From positions 664,001 through 728,000 of the forward strand of contig WPIO01000064.1 of the NCBI GenBank assembly GCA_009760855.2: 64,000 nucleotides of DNA, read 5' to 3'. The notes under the pieces were generated by a model that did not search any database, was not told the origin of the DNA, and worked only from the letters and a program-made list of their open reading frames with translations. This stretch comes from Cristatella mucedo (lineage: Eukaryota; Bryozoa; Phylactolaemata; Cristatellidae). Both the position numbers and the translations under genes were made by a program. Below are positions 12,650 through 23,547 of the stretch, in pieces (the stretch's first letter is position 1; each line of letters starts with the position of its first letter).

Positions 12650-13640
12650 GAGCACGAACTGATCATGAGCGACAGTCACCGTATTGTTGTCTCAAGAATT
12701 TATGTTCAACTCAGACGGGATCCAGCCAAGCAATTGTGCATGATACAGTGGCTTAGATGTATGTCTCCTTGCATCCATGTCGTTGCTGTGCAAAGTGTGG
12801 CATCAGAGCTCATTATCTGCTACATGTGCGAGATGCCTCTCTATATGCAATTTATGTGCTCAACCTGTTCTTTATGCAGGTTTTCTGCATTTCATGCTAG
12901 GCCTTAGGGCTTCAGGGAGAAGATCAGTTGCAATAAGGTGCAATTAGGCTGGGCGGAGATGCAATAAGGCTAATCATTTGTATGAGCTCGGCAGTAACTA
13001 CGGAGTTCGTACAAATGACTCGCAATCACTGTCGTTCGTTGTTATTATGGAACAAGAGACCTGGCGACCCCTAGCAGCATTGATCTGCAAAATCTTTCTT
13101 CTTAGGATTGCGCTCACCACACGGGATGCACCAGATGTTGTGAAGTTCTCACGATCTTATCTTAGTCTTGGAGTGAAATCCATTATGCCAGAGAAATTGG
13201 CTATAATTAGGCTGTTTGCCTTTGTATGTTTTTGTGGATAGAGTCTGCAGCATGCATTAATATGCAAATCGTATGTTTATTGATTATTGAGTCAACCAAT
13301 AGCTGCTGACCTGATTTGTATGTAGATCATCTGATTGCTGTCGCTAATGCGGTTTTGCATGAATTCTTGTCTAATTCTCCTCTCGGGGGCTAGCACATGT
13401 CTGTAACTCGTAGTTACATAGCCATTAATATTCCCATTAGCCTTAATTATTGACAACCGTTTGTCTTAAAAAATACTTGTGCAGCTGTGCTGTCCCTGAC
13501 AGCCGATGCTATGAAGCCTCGGATATGTGCATTATGCTGTCAGTTTCGTTCTGTGATGACATCCAACCTGTGGCAAAATTTTGTTGTGCTATAGCGAATA
13601 ATAGCAATACTATGACACTAATAAAATGTAAAAATATTAT
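12650..13640. other. no recognisable feature
   Basis: Upstream of the truncated LINE A. An 87-codon + frame at 12978-13241 is open but unrecognised and lacks clear splice sites. Confidence 0.35.
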
Positions 13641-13649
13641 CTGATTTAA

Positions 13650-13802
13650 CAGCCTCATTTTTATAGTGGCAGAAGACCCTTAACGGCCTTTCACCACAGC
13701 TTGTAGTTGGCAAATTAGGATCTCCCACTGCAGGATTCGAACCCACGACCTCGGTCGTTAAAAGCAAGCACCTTTATCTCCTGGGTTACAATGGCCCAGT
13801 AA
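13650..13802 (-). mobile_element. S1 SINE
   Basis: AACAGCCTCATTTTTATAGT, then CAGGATTCGAACCCACGACC and TTATCTCCTGGGTTACAATG. Confidence 0.8.
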
Positions 13803-14036
13803 TGCTTCAGAGAGTCGCGAAACGTGAAGAGTTAGGCCTCTGATGGCAATGCTTCCCTTACTGCCTGTTATTGGCAAGGCATTTTTCACCTCGTACAGTT
13901 ATGTTCTCTACTTGATGACCCTTAGCCCTACAAGGAATGACCCTTGTAGGCAGCATCCCCTGGGTTGTGCAGTTATAACATGCCAATGCCTATTCATATT
14001 GGAGTTATGTAGTAAACTTGCATGACTTCTGGTCGC

Positions 14037-14160
14037 TTCTTCGATGCGGAGTGCACGTGTAACACAGTTCTTCGATGCGGAGTGCACGTGTAACACAGTT
14101 CTTCGATGCGGAGTGCACGTGTAACACAGTTCTTCGATGCGTAGTGCACGTGTAACACAG
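14037..14160. repeat. 31-bp tandem repeat, 4 copies
   Basis: Four head-to-tail copies of a 31-mer beginning TTCTTCGATGCGGAGTGCAC and ending GTGTAACACAG; three are identical and the fourth has one change (GCGTAG for GCGGAG). The array ends 4 bases before the target duplication of the SPIN-like element. Confidence 0.97.
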
Positions 14161-14172
14161 TACAGTCTATGC

Positions 14173-14375
14173 CAGTGGATCTCAACCTTCCTAATGCCGC
14201 CACTCTTGAATACAGTTCCTCATGTTGATGGTCAATAAAGCATAAAATTAAACTCCAACCATAAAATTATACTATTGATATGTAGAAATACGTGTTTTCT
14301 GATGGTCTTAGGCGACCCCTGTGAAGGGTCGTTTGACCCCCAAAGGGATCGTGATCGACAGGTTGAGAACCACTG
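14173..14375 (-). mobile_element. SPIN-like nonautonomous hAT transposon (MITE), 203 bp
   Basis: The termini are inverted repeats: CAGTGGATCTCAACCTTCCT on the left and the complement of CAGTGGTTCTCAACCTGTCG on the right. Read on the minus strand it shows the subterminal signature known for SPIN elements: GACCC, CTTTGGGGGTCAAACGACCC, TTCACAGGGGTCGCCTAAGA, CCATCAGAAAACACGTATTT and later ATAATTTTATGGTTGG. It is flanked by 8-bp target duplications, GTCTATGC (14165-14172) and GCCTATGC (14376-14383), as expected for hAT insertion. No transposase. Confidence 0.85.
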
Positions 14376-14710
14376 GCCTATGCACAAGTAGGTCTGCCGA
14401 GGAGCAATATTATGTTCATTTGTACGATATTTATACATCTCTACAGCATGATGATCCTTATGGGAATTTAGCAAATTTAGTTTGCTAAATACAGTTCATG
14501 TATACCTTATACGGTATGTACATGCATTTCCACTTCGTGCTAACCCTATCTTTTGGCTTGCAAAGATAACGTGCATCGTCTGCTGCAAACGCCGAATGAG
14601 TTTGATCTAGCTAGACCTCGTTGCTTAAACATGACTCCGTGCTATCGAGGTGGCTTCTGTAGATGAAATGTGACTGCTGATCTGCTTGGATTTGTCAATT
14701 CTCAATGCAG

Positions 14711-15060
14711 CGAGTTCTTTTTTTAGCAGCTTTGACGGTTGGTGCAACCCGGGAGCCACTAGCTGAAGATGATGAGGTTTTGGCAATGCTACTGCGTAAG
14801 AGGAATGTCTTACAGGCGCAGCTTCGGTAAGTCGCCTGGCCAGCTGCGATTTTTTGTTGGCTTCAATTCTCATAAGTCGTCATTTGCCTGCTGATTGTTG
14901 GCGGTGTGTCTGCAATGGAATAAGAACTACTCTGGAGCCTGCTTTAGGGCAGCTGTGCTTTTGAGTTGCAACGTGGCAGCTGCTTACCTTGCTGTGGCCT
15001 TCTTCATTCACGGGCCATTATATTTTTAGAATACTGGAGGAGAGACTTCAGCTGCAATGA
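14711..15060 (+). CDS. 3' end of a coiled-coil protein, reminiscent of transcriptional adaptor ADA3 (2 exons)
   Basis: Exon 14711-14826 (acceptor CTCAATGCAG, donor CTTCG|GTAAGT, phase 2) encodes a hydrophobic start and then REPLAEDDEVLAMLLRKRNV. Exon 15030-15060 (acceptor TATATTTTTAG) restores the frame and adds ILEERLQLQ and a TGA. The join makes one continuous amphipathic helix. The EDDEVLA..LRKR core resembles the start of the C-terminal coiled coil of ADA3/TADA3 (DEVLAELRKRQAEL, from memory), but the stop comes far earlier than in that family, so this could be a different protein or a truncated copy. Confidence 0.35.
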
Positions 15061-15649
15061 GACGATCAGCTGCCACCGATTGTGCTCCGAAGATAATTAG
15101 AGCTTCTTTGTTTGTGTACATATCTGATTGAAGGCTCGGGTGCCGATTATGTTGAGCGACCAGTGGCAGACACCTGTGGTTTGTAGGAGTAGGTAATTCG
15201 ATAGCATTTTCTGGGCCCTTCAGACAGCCTCGTGCTGCTACAAGAGGGTGGTGTTTCAGATTAGCTCTGTAAATACGTGGCTGCTGCAGTTCATTTACTG
15301 GGAGCAAATTAATTTGGCTCCCGGGGATTGCTGGAGCCAGTGCTGTCGAGGAGCAGTAATTGCTCTGGCAGTGGCTTGCCAAGGCCTGGACTTTCCAAGG
15401 TGGCATTTGACTTTTGGGATGTGCTAATTTGAGTCTTGTGCTCATGACTATGTTCCTAGCTTTTTTGTGCATGATGCACGACTTTTGGCTTAATTTTAAC
15501 GTCTCATTGTCCTGAAGATGAACTCCAGACAGTCACAGAGCAGTTGCCGTGGTTCTCTTAAATGAAATGAGCGCTGCTCAATATTTTTACCGTCTTTCCC
15601 TGATCACATTAATTATGAGCAGCACGATCAGTCCATGCAACCATTGCTT

Positions 15650-17430
15650 TGCGGTTCCACAACCTGTGACCTTCCTTAAAAGGTTCTCCGAGGTTTCTGC
15701 ATGCGATGTAGCTACCTTAATAAGGTCTAGCAAAAAGAGCTCGTCTCCTGAAGACCCTATACCTTCATCTCTGTGGCCTTCACTGGCAGACAAACTTAGC
15801 CCTGCCATAACCAAGATTTGTAATGCTTCTCTGGGTAAAGGGGTCGTCCCCAAGTCCTTCAAATCGGCAATCGTTAGACCCGTACTTAAAAAGCCTGAAT
15901 TAGATACAGAGGTCCTTGTAAACTATCGCCCAGTTTCACGGTTCTTCCTTTCTTGTCAAAGATTCTTGAAAAATTGTTGCTAAGCAGCTGGTTGAACATA
16001 TTGAAAAGAATGAAATTTCAGAAACATTTCAGTCAGGGTTCAAGAGGCAGCACTCCACTGAAACTGCCCTCCTCCGTGTTAGCAATGACATTCTACGTGG
16101 CAACGACGACGGGAATGTCACTGCTCTAGCTGTGCTAGATCTGTCTGTTACCTTCGACACCATTGATCACGATGTTCTGCTTGAACGATTGAGAACAGCG
16201 ACCGGTCTGGCAGACGAAGCACTGGCGTGGTTTAAATCGTACTTGTCTGGTCGTGTTCAATCCGTATCGTGTGGGGGTCAGGTCTCACACACGAGAAGGG
16301 TCACCTGTGGAGTCCCTCAATGGTCTGTACTCGGTCCCTTGCTGTTCTCCATTTATACACAACCTCTGGGAAGAGTGGTTAAGGCCCATGGCATAGGATA
16401 TCACTTTTATGCTGACGATACTCAGCTGTATTTGTCATTCAAACCGTCGGAATCTGCTGCAGCAACTGAGAAACGGAATGGTTGCCGATATTCGATCCTT
16501 GATGTCTGAAAACTTCCTGAAATTAAATGACGATAATACCGAACTGCTGCTCATAGTGCAACCTAAGCGTTTGGCTGGATCAAAAGGTTTTGCTCTTCTA
16601 ATAGGTGATGCTATTGTGCGACCATCCCCACGTGCTCGAAATTTAGGTGTCGTTTTCGACAGCTGCCTCAATTTTAAAAGCTTCATTCTGAAGACTGCTT
16701 CTATAGCTTGCCATCACGCCCGATCCCTATCCAATATCAGGAGCTGTCTCCCACAGTGGTTTGCAAAACATTTAACTAGCTCCTTAGTTCTGTCTCGGCT
16801 TGATTATTGTAATTCCCTTTTGGCTGGGCTACCAAAGAAAGATATTATGCCACTATAGCTGACTATGAATATGGCTGCAAGGCTAGTCTTCAAGTCCCAG
16901 CGGTTTGAGCACGTGTCTCCTTTGCTAAAAGAGCTAGGATGGATGCCGGTTGAGCAACGGATACAGAGCAAAGTTCTCACGCTGACCCACAAGGCCTGCC
17001 ACGGCTTGGCTCCTTCGTACCTAGCTGAACTGCTGCATCAGTTTCAATCTGTTCGAGCCCTCAGGTCCTGCTGTTCCATTCCTCCGCTTAAAGACAGTTG
17101 GCGACAGAAGCTTTAGCTCTGTAGGTCCTAGACTGTGTAATTCGCTTTAACAATTCTTCCGCAACGACAACTACTCTCCTACTGCCGACTTTGGCTCATC
17201 CTTTTCAGTGGTCCTGAGCTGCTACTTCCATGCTACTCACTACCTCAACTGCTCTCCTGACTCTGCTATGCTTCCCACTTTCTCTTTGTTGCGTGAGACG
17301 AAGTCTGTTGGCTGCTGAATGCGTACCAAAAGCCGCTTAGGCTGTTAGTTCGCTATACAAAACACTCCTGCGTAACACCCCGTCGTCTTTATGACTTTGT
17401 GGAGTTACAGACGGAGATTCATTACATTAC
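15650..17430 (+). mobile_element. LINE family A copy with full RT core, frameshifted
   Basis: Pieces in order: KRFSEVSACDVATLIRSSKK and KSAIVRPVLKKPELD (15.66-15.98 kb); [70 protein letters not shown] with YADD at 16408-16419; NFLKLNDDNTELLLIVQPKR; LGVVFDSCLNFKSF; LSRLDYCNSLLAGLPKKD; KELGWMPVEQRIQSKVLTLT. Several frameshifts and stops inactivate it. The 3' end is GACGGAGATTCATTACATTA. No endonuclease: 5' truncated. Confidence 0.92.
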
Positions 17431-17734
17431 ATTTGTCTAATCTTGATGAAAAAAAATAATCTGTACTTGTGGCTGCAAAGTAAAACAAGCCGTCCTCGAT
17501 ATGTAAGCCTTCATCGATATGTATCAGAGCTAGACTCTTGAAGCTGGTACGACTTGAGCAAGCTATCTTTGCCGTGAGAAAGCTCGTTGGTCTTTAGTGA
17601 GTGTGTGCTTTTTACCTTCTTCACCGACCACACATAAGAGCTTCGCGGTGTTGCCTGGTAGTTTTTGAACAGCATGTTCTTTGCCAGATAAACATTACCT
17701 GTTTCGTTAATTCGCCAAAATAACGTTATCGAAA

Positions 17735-18165
17735 GAAGCTTTAGCTCTGCAGGCCCTAGACTGACACTCTTTCACGATACTTATGCAGCGACATTTTCTC
17801 ACCTGCTGCCGAGCGTAGCACATTCTCCAGACGTCTTGCACTGCTACTTTCATGCTACTCAATTCCTAGATTGACTTCCTGACTGCTATGCGTCTCACTT
17901 TCACTTTGCTATGCGCAATGGGGGCCTGCTGGCTACCGCATGTGGACCGAAAGCAGCTTTGGCATTGAGTGCGGTTAGGCTTTTACTGAAAACTCCAGTG
18001 TAGCAGCCAACAAAATGCACCAATGCAAAGCGACGAGCGTAATAGGGCTGAAGTAGGAGAATAGCTGATCAAGGGAGTAGGAAAGTGCAGCTAAGCGATG
18101 CAGCAGATACAGTCAGCAATCCGTGCCAGTTGTGGAATTGAGTTCAAGTGTCTAGGATTTGTAGA
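17735..18165 (+). mobile_element. diverged LINE A 3' fragment plus small inverted piece
   Basis: GAAGCTTTAGCTCTGCAGGC to about 18010 matches the A 3' region. 18025-18160 (GGAATTGAGTTCAAGTGTCT, AGGATTTGTAGAG) matches the same region in inverted orientation. Confidence 0.6.
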
Positions 18166-19186
18166 GGGATGTTAAATTTCTGGCTTTGTGGATTGATTTC
18201 TGAATTATAGGCTACACTGACTGCGGTCGCATTCACTTAGTGTTTGCACGAATTGCTGTATTGAGAATTAATTAACATGTTTATTTACGAGCTTCCAAGA
18301 GATTGTCTCATCATGGCCAGGCTGCTCTGAGGTCTTGCATTCGTTACGTACGGCGTGCTTGTTCGAAAGACCAGAAGCCGATCCACACGCATGTAACAAC
18401 GGCACACTACCGAAATCGTATAACTGTTTGGACCGCACTGCACTGATCAACATTAGTAAGTGCTCCCAGGGAAGGCCAAAATAGTGTCACCTCGAAGCTG
18501 CCGCCTGCTCTAGCGCCCAAATCAGGATTTTCTACCAGTTCCTGTAATAATTATATAATTATGTTCGTAATGTAATTACTGCCAAAATAAATTGAGATAC
18601 ATTTATAATAGCACAAGGCAGTCAGATATAGGACGCTTTTGCAAGCATCTCTTAGAGTTGTCTTCGGGAAATGTGTGGCATTCGCTGCAAAAACTAAGTC
18701 TAAAATGTAGAATGGTACCCATATTGATTGATACTTTTAAGCGAATGCTCGTTTTGAGATGTAAGAGATCAACACAAATCGTAATCATAGTCATAATCTC
18801 TTTAATATTATGACCAACCCTAGAGTAAACCGGGAGGAAATCAATTTACATGGCTCGTCCGGAACGGCGACCGTTGCAACTCGCGTCGCTATGGTATTAT
18901 CAGACAAGCGCTAAACTGCAAATGCTATTACAATTTCGGCAGATGCTCTTACTAGACAAGTGCAGCATGAATCAGAAGTACTAGTCTGGTTCAACTAAGA
19001 TAGCTATAAGCACCAGAAATTGCTTTTAAAGCTAGCTCGTTACGCCGTGGAGATATCTGCTTGGCGAGGCCATTGCTCTCTTTACCGATTCCGACAAAAC
19101 CCCAGTCGAACAGACAGATAGGCACAAAGAATACGCACCAACGTCATCTGGGTTTTGTAGTCGTCTACATTTAATTTACTAGCCAA

Positions 19187-19250
19187 GGTAAATTCCCCAG
19201 AAAGAGACGAGTTCTCTGGGGGGGCTATAGCAAACGTGTTATTGCTACTA
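19187..19250 (+). mobile_element. LINE B/S2 tail fragment
   Basis: CCCAGAAAGAGACGAGTTCT followed by CTGGGGGGGCTATAGC is a diverged family tail. Confidence 0.5.
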
Positions 19251-19924
19251 ATATTAATGGTGCTTTTTAAAAATTGAAATGGTAAAGACTTGAGGGTGCT
19301 GGTGCTAAGCAGGCGCTTGCGAGATGTCTGGACGGTGGCAGAGCCAAGAGGGTAGCTGCTGCCCCCCCCCCCCGCCCGCCCACCCAGTTTGTAAAGAAGC
19401 AGTTCTCACTGATAGCCACGACTTCGGCCATTCTGCTTAAGAAGGTTTTAACTAAGGCGCCTGAAGACACGGATCCATTGGTTAAGTCGCAGCTAGCGGT
19501 GGAGCTAATCCGACAGCGAGACCTATTTAGGTCATAAAATAACCTAAAGCTAGAAGCGGCTATATCAACAGAAGACGCGAACTGGCGAGTAGGTGGACTA
19601 TTACACTATAAAAAAATTAATTATACACTAACCTGGATGCTTGGCTGGCAGGCGAGCGCTGCAATGCCATTAGCCGAGGTTTCAAGCAAATTAATGAGAC
19701 CGGTGAACTCAATAATGGCACTCGGGTCCACAAGAATGACTGCACACGTTTGAGAGCTTAGTAGCTCAGTCCAGAGACTACCCTTGGACAGTGAGAGACC
19801 GAACCTACGGTGAAGAAAAGCTCAGTCTAAGCTGAGTCTGCGCGGCTGTGTTCCTATGGCTACTCTGCCAGCTACTTGTACCTTGCTTGCGTAGTTACAA
19901 GTCTAGTCGAGCCCGTATGCGCCA

Positions 19925-20100
19925 CCTAGTGAGCCGCGATGGCACACTAGGTAAGGCGGTTGCTTTTCACGACCTCGGGCCTGAGGTTGTGGGTTCGAAT
20001 CCTGCGGTGGGCGATACTTTATCGCGGCTGCAAGCGGTGGCGATAGCCGTAAATCCTCTTCTGCCGCTATACAAAAAGAGGCTGTTAAATCAGCTGGTAT
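19925..20100 (+). mobile_element. S1 SINE (tRNA-derived), best copy
   Basis: GAGCCGCGATGGCACACTAG, GTAAGGCGGTTGCTTTTCAC and box B GGTTCGAATCC, then the body GGCGATACTTTATCGCGGCT and CTGCCGCTATACAAAAAGAG. Confidence 0.88.
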
Positions 20101-20879
20101 TTTTACATTTTGCACCACGATCCGCCACAGGGCTAACACTTCGGGGTGGGACAGTGTAGATAAGGCCAACGTCGTATGTGGGTTGTCCCCGACTGGGACT
20201 CTATGGAGACCAAGCAGCAGCGGAAGCCACCACCGGCTTTATTCCTGGGGAATCCTGTTGAAGCAGCAGCCTCGCAACTTTGTAGGGGAAATAGAATCGA
20301 ATTTCGTCACGACGACGCTGTGCTATTGTAAGTAAAGTCATCCGAGCCTCTAAAGTACGGAGTATCGCAGGACTCGGCGCTTGGTACTTATTTTCGCAAA
20401 CAATACTCTCATTCTTACCAATCTCCAAGCGCAGTGTAGGCTTTCATTTCTATACGTATGACCCACAGCCCTTGCCCTTTCGCGGAGGCTTACACAAAGC
20501 CGCGTCCCTAAAAGCTTAGTCCACTGCAAGTGCGACGACAGAAAGATCGCTGGATCCAGTGGTTGGATTCGGCCACTCCCTCTCAGCAGACCAGCTCTCA
20601 TCTACTCACCGGCCAGCTGTTCTGCCAGTGCGGTTAGCTCCGATCATCCCCCAATGCGACCATATCCCCCCCCCCCCAGTCCAACCGAGCCCCCAATCCG
20701 ACCGTCCCCCAGCCCGACTGTCCCACATTGCGACTGTCTTACGATGCCAGTAACGCTTAAGACTCGCGTTTGCATCACTAGTGCTGAAAGCACAGGGAGG
20801 CAGGCATTTCGGAGAGCGACCTGGGTGGGGCAGCTGTTGACAAAAGTCGATCGGCTAGTCGCCTGCGGACTGGGAGAGG

Positions 20880-20935
20880 CAGGCCAAATGGGTCGAGCGT
20901 CGGCGATTGGCCAAAGAGTGACGGCCAATGGCAGA
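20880..20935 (+). promoter_or_regulatory. CCAAT-box cluster upstream of the GC-rich ORF
   Basis: GATTGGCC (about 20905) and GGCCAATGG (about 20923) are NF-Y-type CCAAT motifs about 110-130 bases upstream of the ATG, at the edge of the CpG-rich block, with a weaker GGCCAAATGG at 20882. Confidence 0.35.
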
Positions 20936-21034
20936 GAACGCCTCTGCCGGAGGTCGGAGCCGGTACATTAGCGTGCTCCGACGGCGGTCTCCGCTGCTGC
21001 TGCCGCCGCCGCTGGAGTTCCGCTTCCAAAGGCG

Positions 21035-22228
21035 ATGGCCGCCGATTCGCTGGGGCTGGCTGCAGCCGCGTGCCTGCGGCGGCGCCGCCGCGAGCCGCAG
21101 CGGAGAGCGCCGCTGGAGCTGCCCAACCCAGGCTGCGGCGTCTGCGATGACGCCGCCTCCGACAGAGCTCGCTACTGCGCCGACTGGATAGACGCAGTGC
21201 AGAGACATCAGCGCGTCTTCCGGACGGCGTCGTGTCCGCCGATAGAGGAGACGTGCGAGCTGGAGACGTGCGGTGACGCGTCGGGCGCCCACGGCGGATA
21301 CCTGCGTCGCTACGGCAGCACTGGGCAATCGTCGCCTCGGAGGACCCTCATTCGGACCAATCCGTGGATACAGTTCGCGATGGCAGCATCCGGGCCCACG
21401 GTGAATCGCTCCGGTCGCTGCTCCGGCGTCTGCTTCGGCGAGGCCACTTTGCACTGCGGCAGCGTCGCCGCCGTCCCCACTAGCTGCGCACTAGCGCACG
21501 CGGACCCTTCTCCACCGCCGCCGCCTCTTCTTCCCGCGACTGAGCTGCCGCTGCAGCGTCGCGATGTCTCATCTCCTTTGGCTCCTCGCTTCGGGGAGCG
21601 AGAGGTGCACGCCCGCCGCCGCGAGGAGGAGGAGGAGGAAGGGGGCGGCGCTGCGAGGAGCCACTCGGCGTCGTCCGAAGGCTACCACTCGTCGTCGTCG
21701 TCGTCGTCGGCGGCGGCGGCGAGAGAGAGCGACTCTCTCGCCGCCGCAAGCGCTCCGGCCGCGGCAGCGTGTCGCCTCGCGTCCGCCCAGAGAAGCGAAT
21801 GCGGCCTGGCGAAGTGCCAGCCTGGCGAGCGAGCGGACGACGTCTTCGCTGCGACGCCGAACGGAGCGGATTTCGCGGGCGTCGGCGCTTGGTCGGAGCG
21901 CGGCCGCGGCGACGAGCCTCGCCCTGCGGCGGCGGCGGCGGCGGATGGCGGCGGCGGCTGCTGCGGGCCAGCGGCGGCCGCCGCCGCCGCGCCGGCGCTC
22001 TTGCCCAAGCTTTCGCTGACGGAGAAGGTGCAACGCCTGCGCGCGAGCAGGGACGCTCTGCGCGAAATCATACGCCTGGCAAAAGCGGAATGCCAGCGCC
22101 TGGCAGCAGCAGCAGACACCGGGCTGCCGCCGGCTCCCGATGCAGCCTCGGCGAGTCGCAGCGTCGTCGGCAGCGTCGACGCCGACGACGCTGCGACTAG
22201 TCGGCGTAATTGGCTCTCGTGCACTTAG
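21035..22228 (+). CDS. GC-rich 397-codon ORF with C-terminal coiled coil, unknown protein
   Basis: The ATG lies in a good context (GGCGATGGCC) within a CpG-rich island. The N-terminal third is Cys-rich (CGVCDD, CADW, TASCPPIEETC) and contains RTNPWIQ. Then come Pro runs, an acidic run (EEEEEE), poly-Ser, poly-Ala and Gly blocks. Residues about 325-355 (LPKLSLTEKVQRLRASRDAL onward) have a Leu/Ile heptad pattern and few helix breakers. I do not recognise the family. Other frames are open too because stop codons are rare at this GC content, so openness alone is weak evidence. The amphipathic end and the biased use of TCG/GCG codons in this frame favour it. It may be a single-exon gene or one large exon. 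Confidence 0.5.
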   Translation: MAADSLGLAAAACLRRRRREPQRRAPLELPNPGCGVCDDAASDRARYCADWIDAVQRHQRVFRTASCPPIEETCELETCGDASGAHGGYLRRYGSTGQSSPRRTLIRTNPWIQFAMAASGPTVNRSGRCSGVCFGEATLHCGSVAAVPTSCALAHADPSPPPPPLLPATELPLQRRDVSSPLAPRFGEREVHARRREEEEEEGGGAARSHSASSEGYHSSSSSSSAAAARESDSLAAASAPAAAACRLASAQRSECGLAKCQPGERADDVFAATPNGADFAGVGAWSERGRGDEPRPAAAAAADGGGGCCGPAAAAAAAPALLPKLSLTEKVQRLRASRDALREIIRLAKAECQRLAAAADTGLPPAPDAASASRSVVGSVDADDAATSRRNWLSCT

Positions 22229-22360
22229 ATCGGAAGCGGCGATGCGAGTGTATCTGTGTACCTGGCAAACGAAGGTCAGCTGCTGCTGCCGCCGCCGCTG
22301 CAGCGCGAGCTGTTGCTGGCTTATTAGCGTGCCATTTTGCTGCCGCCCTACGCGCGTACG

Positions 22361-22405
22361 CGGCGCGCGAGCAGACGGCGCGCGAGCAGACGGCGCGCGA
22401 GCAGA
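22361..22405 (+). repeat. 15-bp tandem repeat, 3 copies
   Basis: Three exact copies of CGGCGCGCGAGCAGA lie 130 bases after the stop of the GC-rich ORF, within the CpG island. Confidence 0.9.
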
Positions 22406-22790
22406 CGGTGCGACCGAGGCTTTCGCGCGCGCGCACGCCGCGCGAAAGCGCCGAGCCTGCTCCTGTCACCAGAGGCGCCCGGAGAGCTCGCTCCGGCGAT
22501 TGGGTGCTCGGCGTTGGCGACGCCACCCTTTCCGCGAAGCAATTTCATTTTGCATGATGCGATGGTGCGGTATGCTGCTTCCCCCCCCCACATTTTATTT
22601 GCACCATAAAGCTAAGGAAAGTTCGTCGTTTCTCGGGTCTTGGATAGCGGCTAGAGCAGTATCTAGCTGAGAGCGATCTGGCAGCTCTGTACCGAAAGTC
22701 GAAAATTATGCGCGCCAAAAGCAGTTCCCTGTTTCATGTGTACATTCAAAATAGCTTGATCTTTCAATCGGCTGATAGCACTACGGGTAA

Positions 22791-22796
22791 AATAAA
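22791..22796 (+). promoter_or_regulatory. candidate polyadenylation signal
   Basis: AATAAA, about 560 bases downstream of the stop of the GC-rich ORF and outside the CpG island. Confidence 0.25.
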
Positions 22797-22799
22797 AGT

Positions 22800-23540
22800 G
22801 AACTTGACTTAAGAATTCCATTCGATGCTTAAAGTAGCACTAAGCCAGTTGACTTTAAGTTCAGTGTAAGTGATTGCCAAAACTAATAACCTTGCCTGTC
22901 GAGTGCCAACCCGGTAGAGTCCAGATTACGCAAGACGGTGGCTTCTTTCGCTTGGAGGTCTTTTGTTTCTCATCCACCACCCTACCGATTGGTTATAAGC
23001 GCATTATGAGTTTGGTTGCGTGCTCAATATTTCAAAGCGCCATTCACTTGAAGTGTGCTGAAATGGGCTGTGCGTCTTGGAATTGCCAGATCGGCCAGCC
23101 TCGCGCCGGCTTAGCGACGCTGGCTGACGCTCGCTCGGTACCCAACCGACTTGGAACTCAATCTTGAAACTCAACTTACGTTGCTCCGACTCACTGGAGC
23201 GATTTCTCGTTCGGTGCTCCTGCATCGACCCCGACATCGACCCGCTTAGACAAAAATCGAGCGTCTGCGCGCATGTGCATATAGCAAACGTGCGGCTTCT
23301 CCGTCCGGACAGAACTAGTCTGCAAACACAGGGCTCGTAACGGTGCGCGTGTCTCAGCCGACGCGCCGCAAATACCGGCGACGACGCCCAAACCTAAATG
23401 TATTACGGCTAGCAACGTGTGGGTGGGTGCGTTGGTGCAGCACCAGTGCAGCAGCAGCAAATGTGCCGACCCGAATGTAGCGGAGCACGTACGAAGCGAC
23501 GATGACGTGCGCAAATACCGTAACATAACAAGGCCGGATA
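22800..23540. other. no recognisable feature
   Basis: Mixed-composition sequence between the GC-rich ORF and a LINE A 3' end. Frames of about 100 codons on both strands look like shadows. Confidence 0.35.
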
Positions 23541-23547
23541 TTATGTC

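Noticed and set aside
12611-12907. 98-codon + strand ORF
   Set aside because: It lies opposite the truncated 5' end of a minus-strand LINE A and has no splice or domain support.
14037-14160. Short repeats considered as a CRISPR array
   Set aside because: Units are contiguous with no spacers, and the genome is eukaryotic.
19985-20010. tRNA-like box B (GGTTCGAATCC)
   Set aside because: No complete cloverleaf; the sequence recurs several times with the same downstream body, so it is a SINE head and not a tRNA gene.
20855-21454. 199-codon minus-strand ORF
   Set aside because: Low stop-codon density in GC-rich DNA explains it; no start context or domain.
21569-22224. Minus-strand ORFs of 150-180 codons across the GC-rich island
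   Set aside because: Shadows: Arg/Ala-rich frames expected antisense or out of frame to GCG/TCG-rich sequence; no amphipathic or domain pattern.
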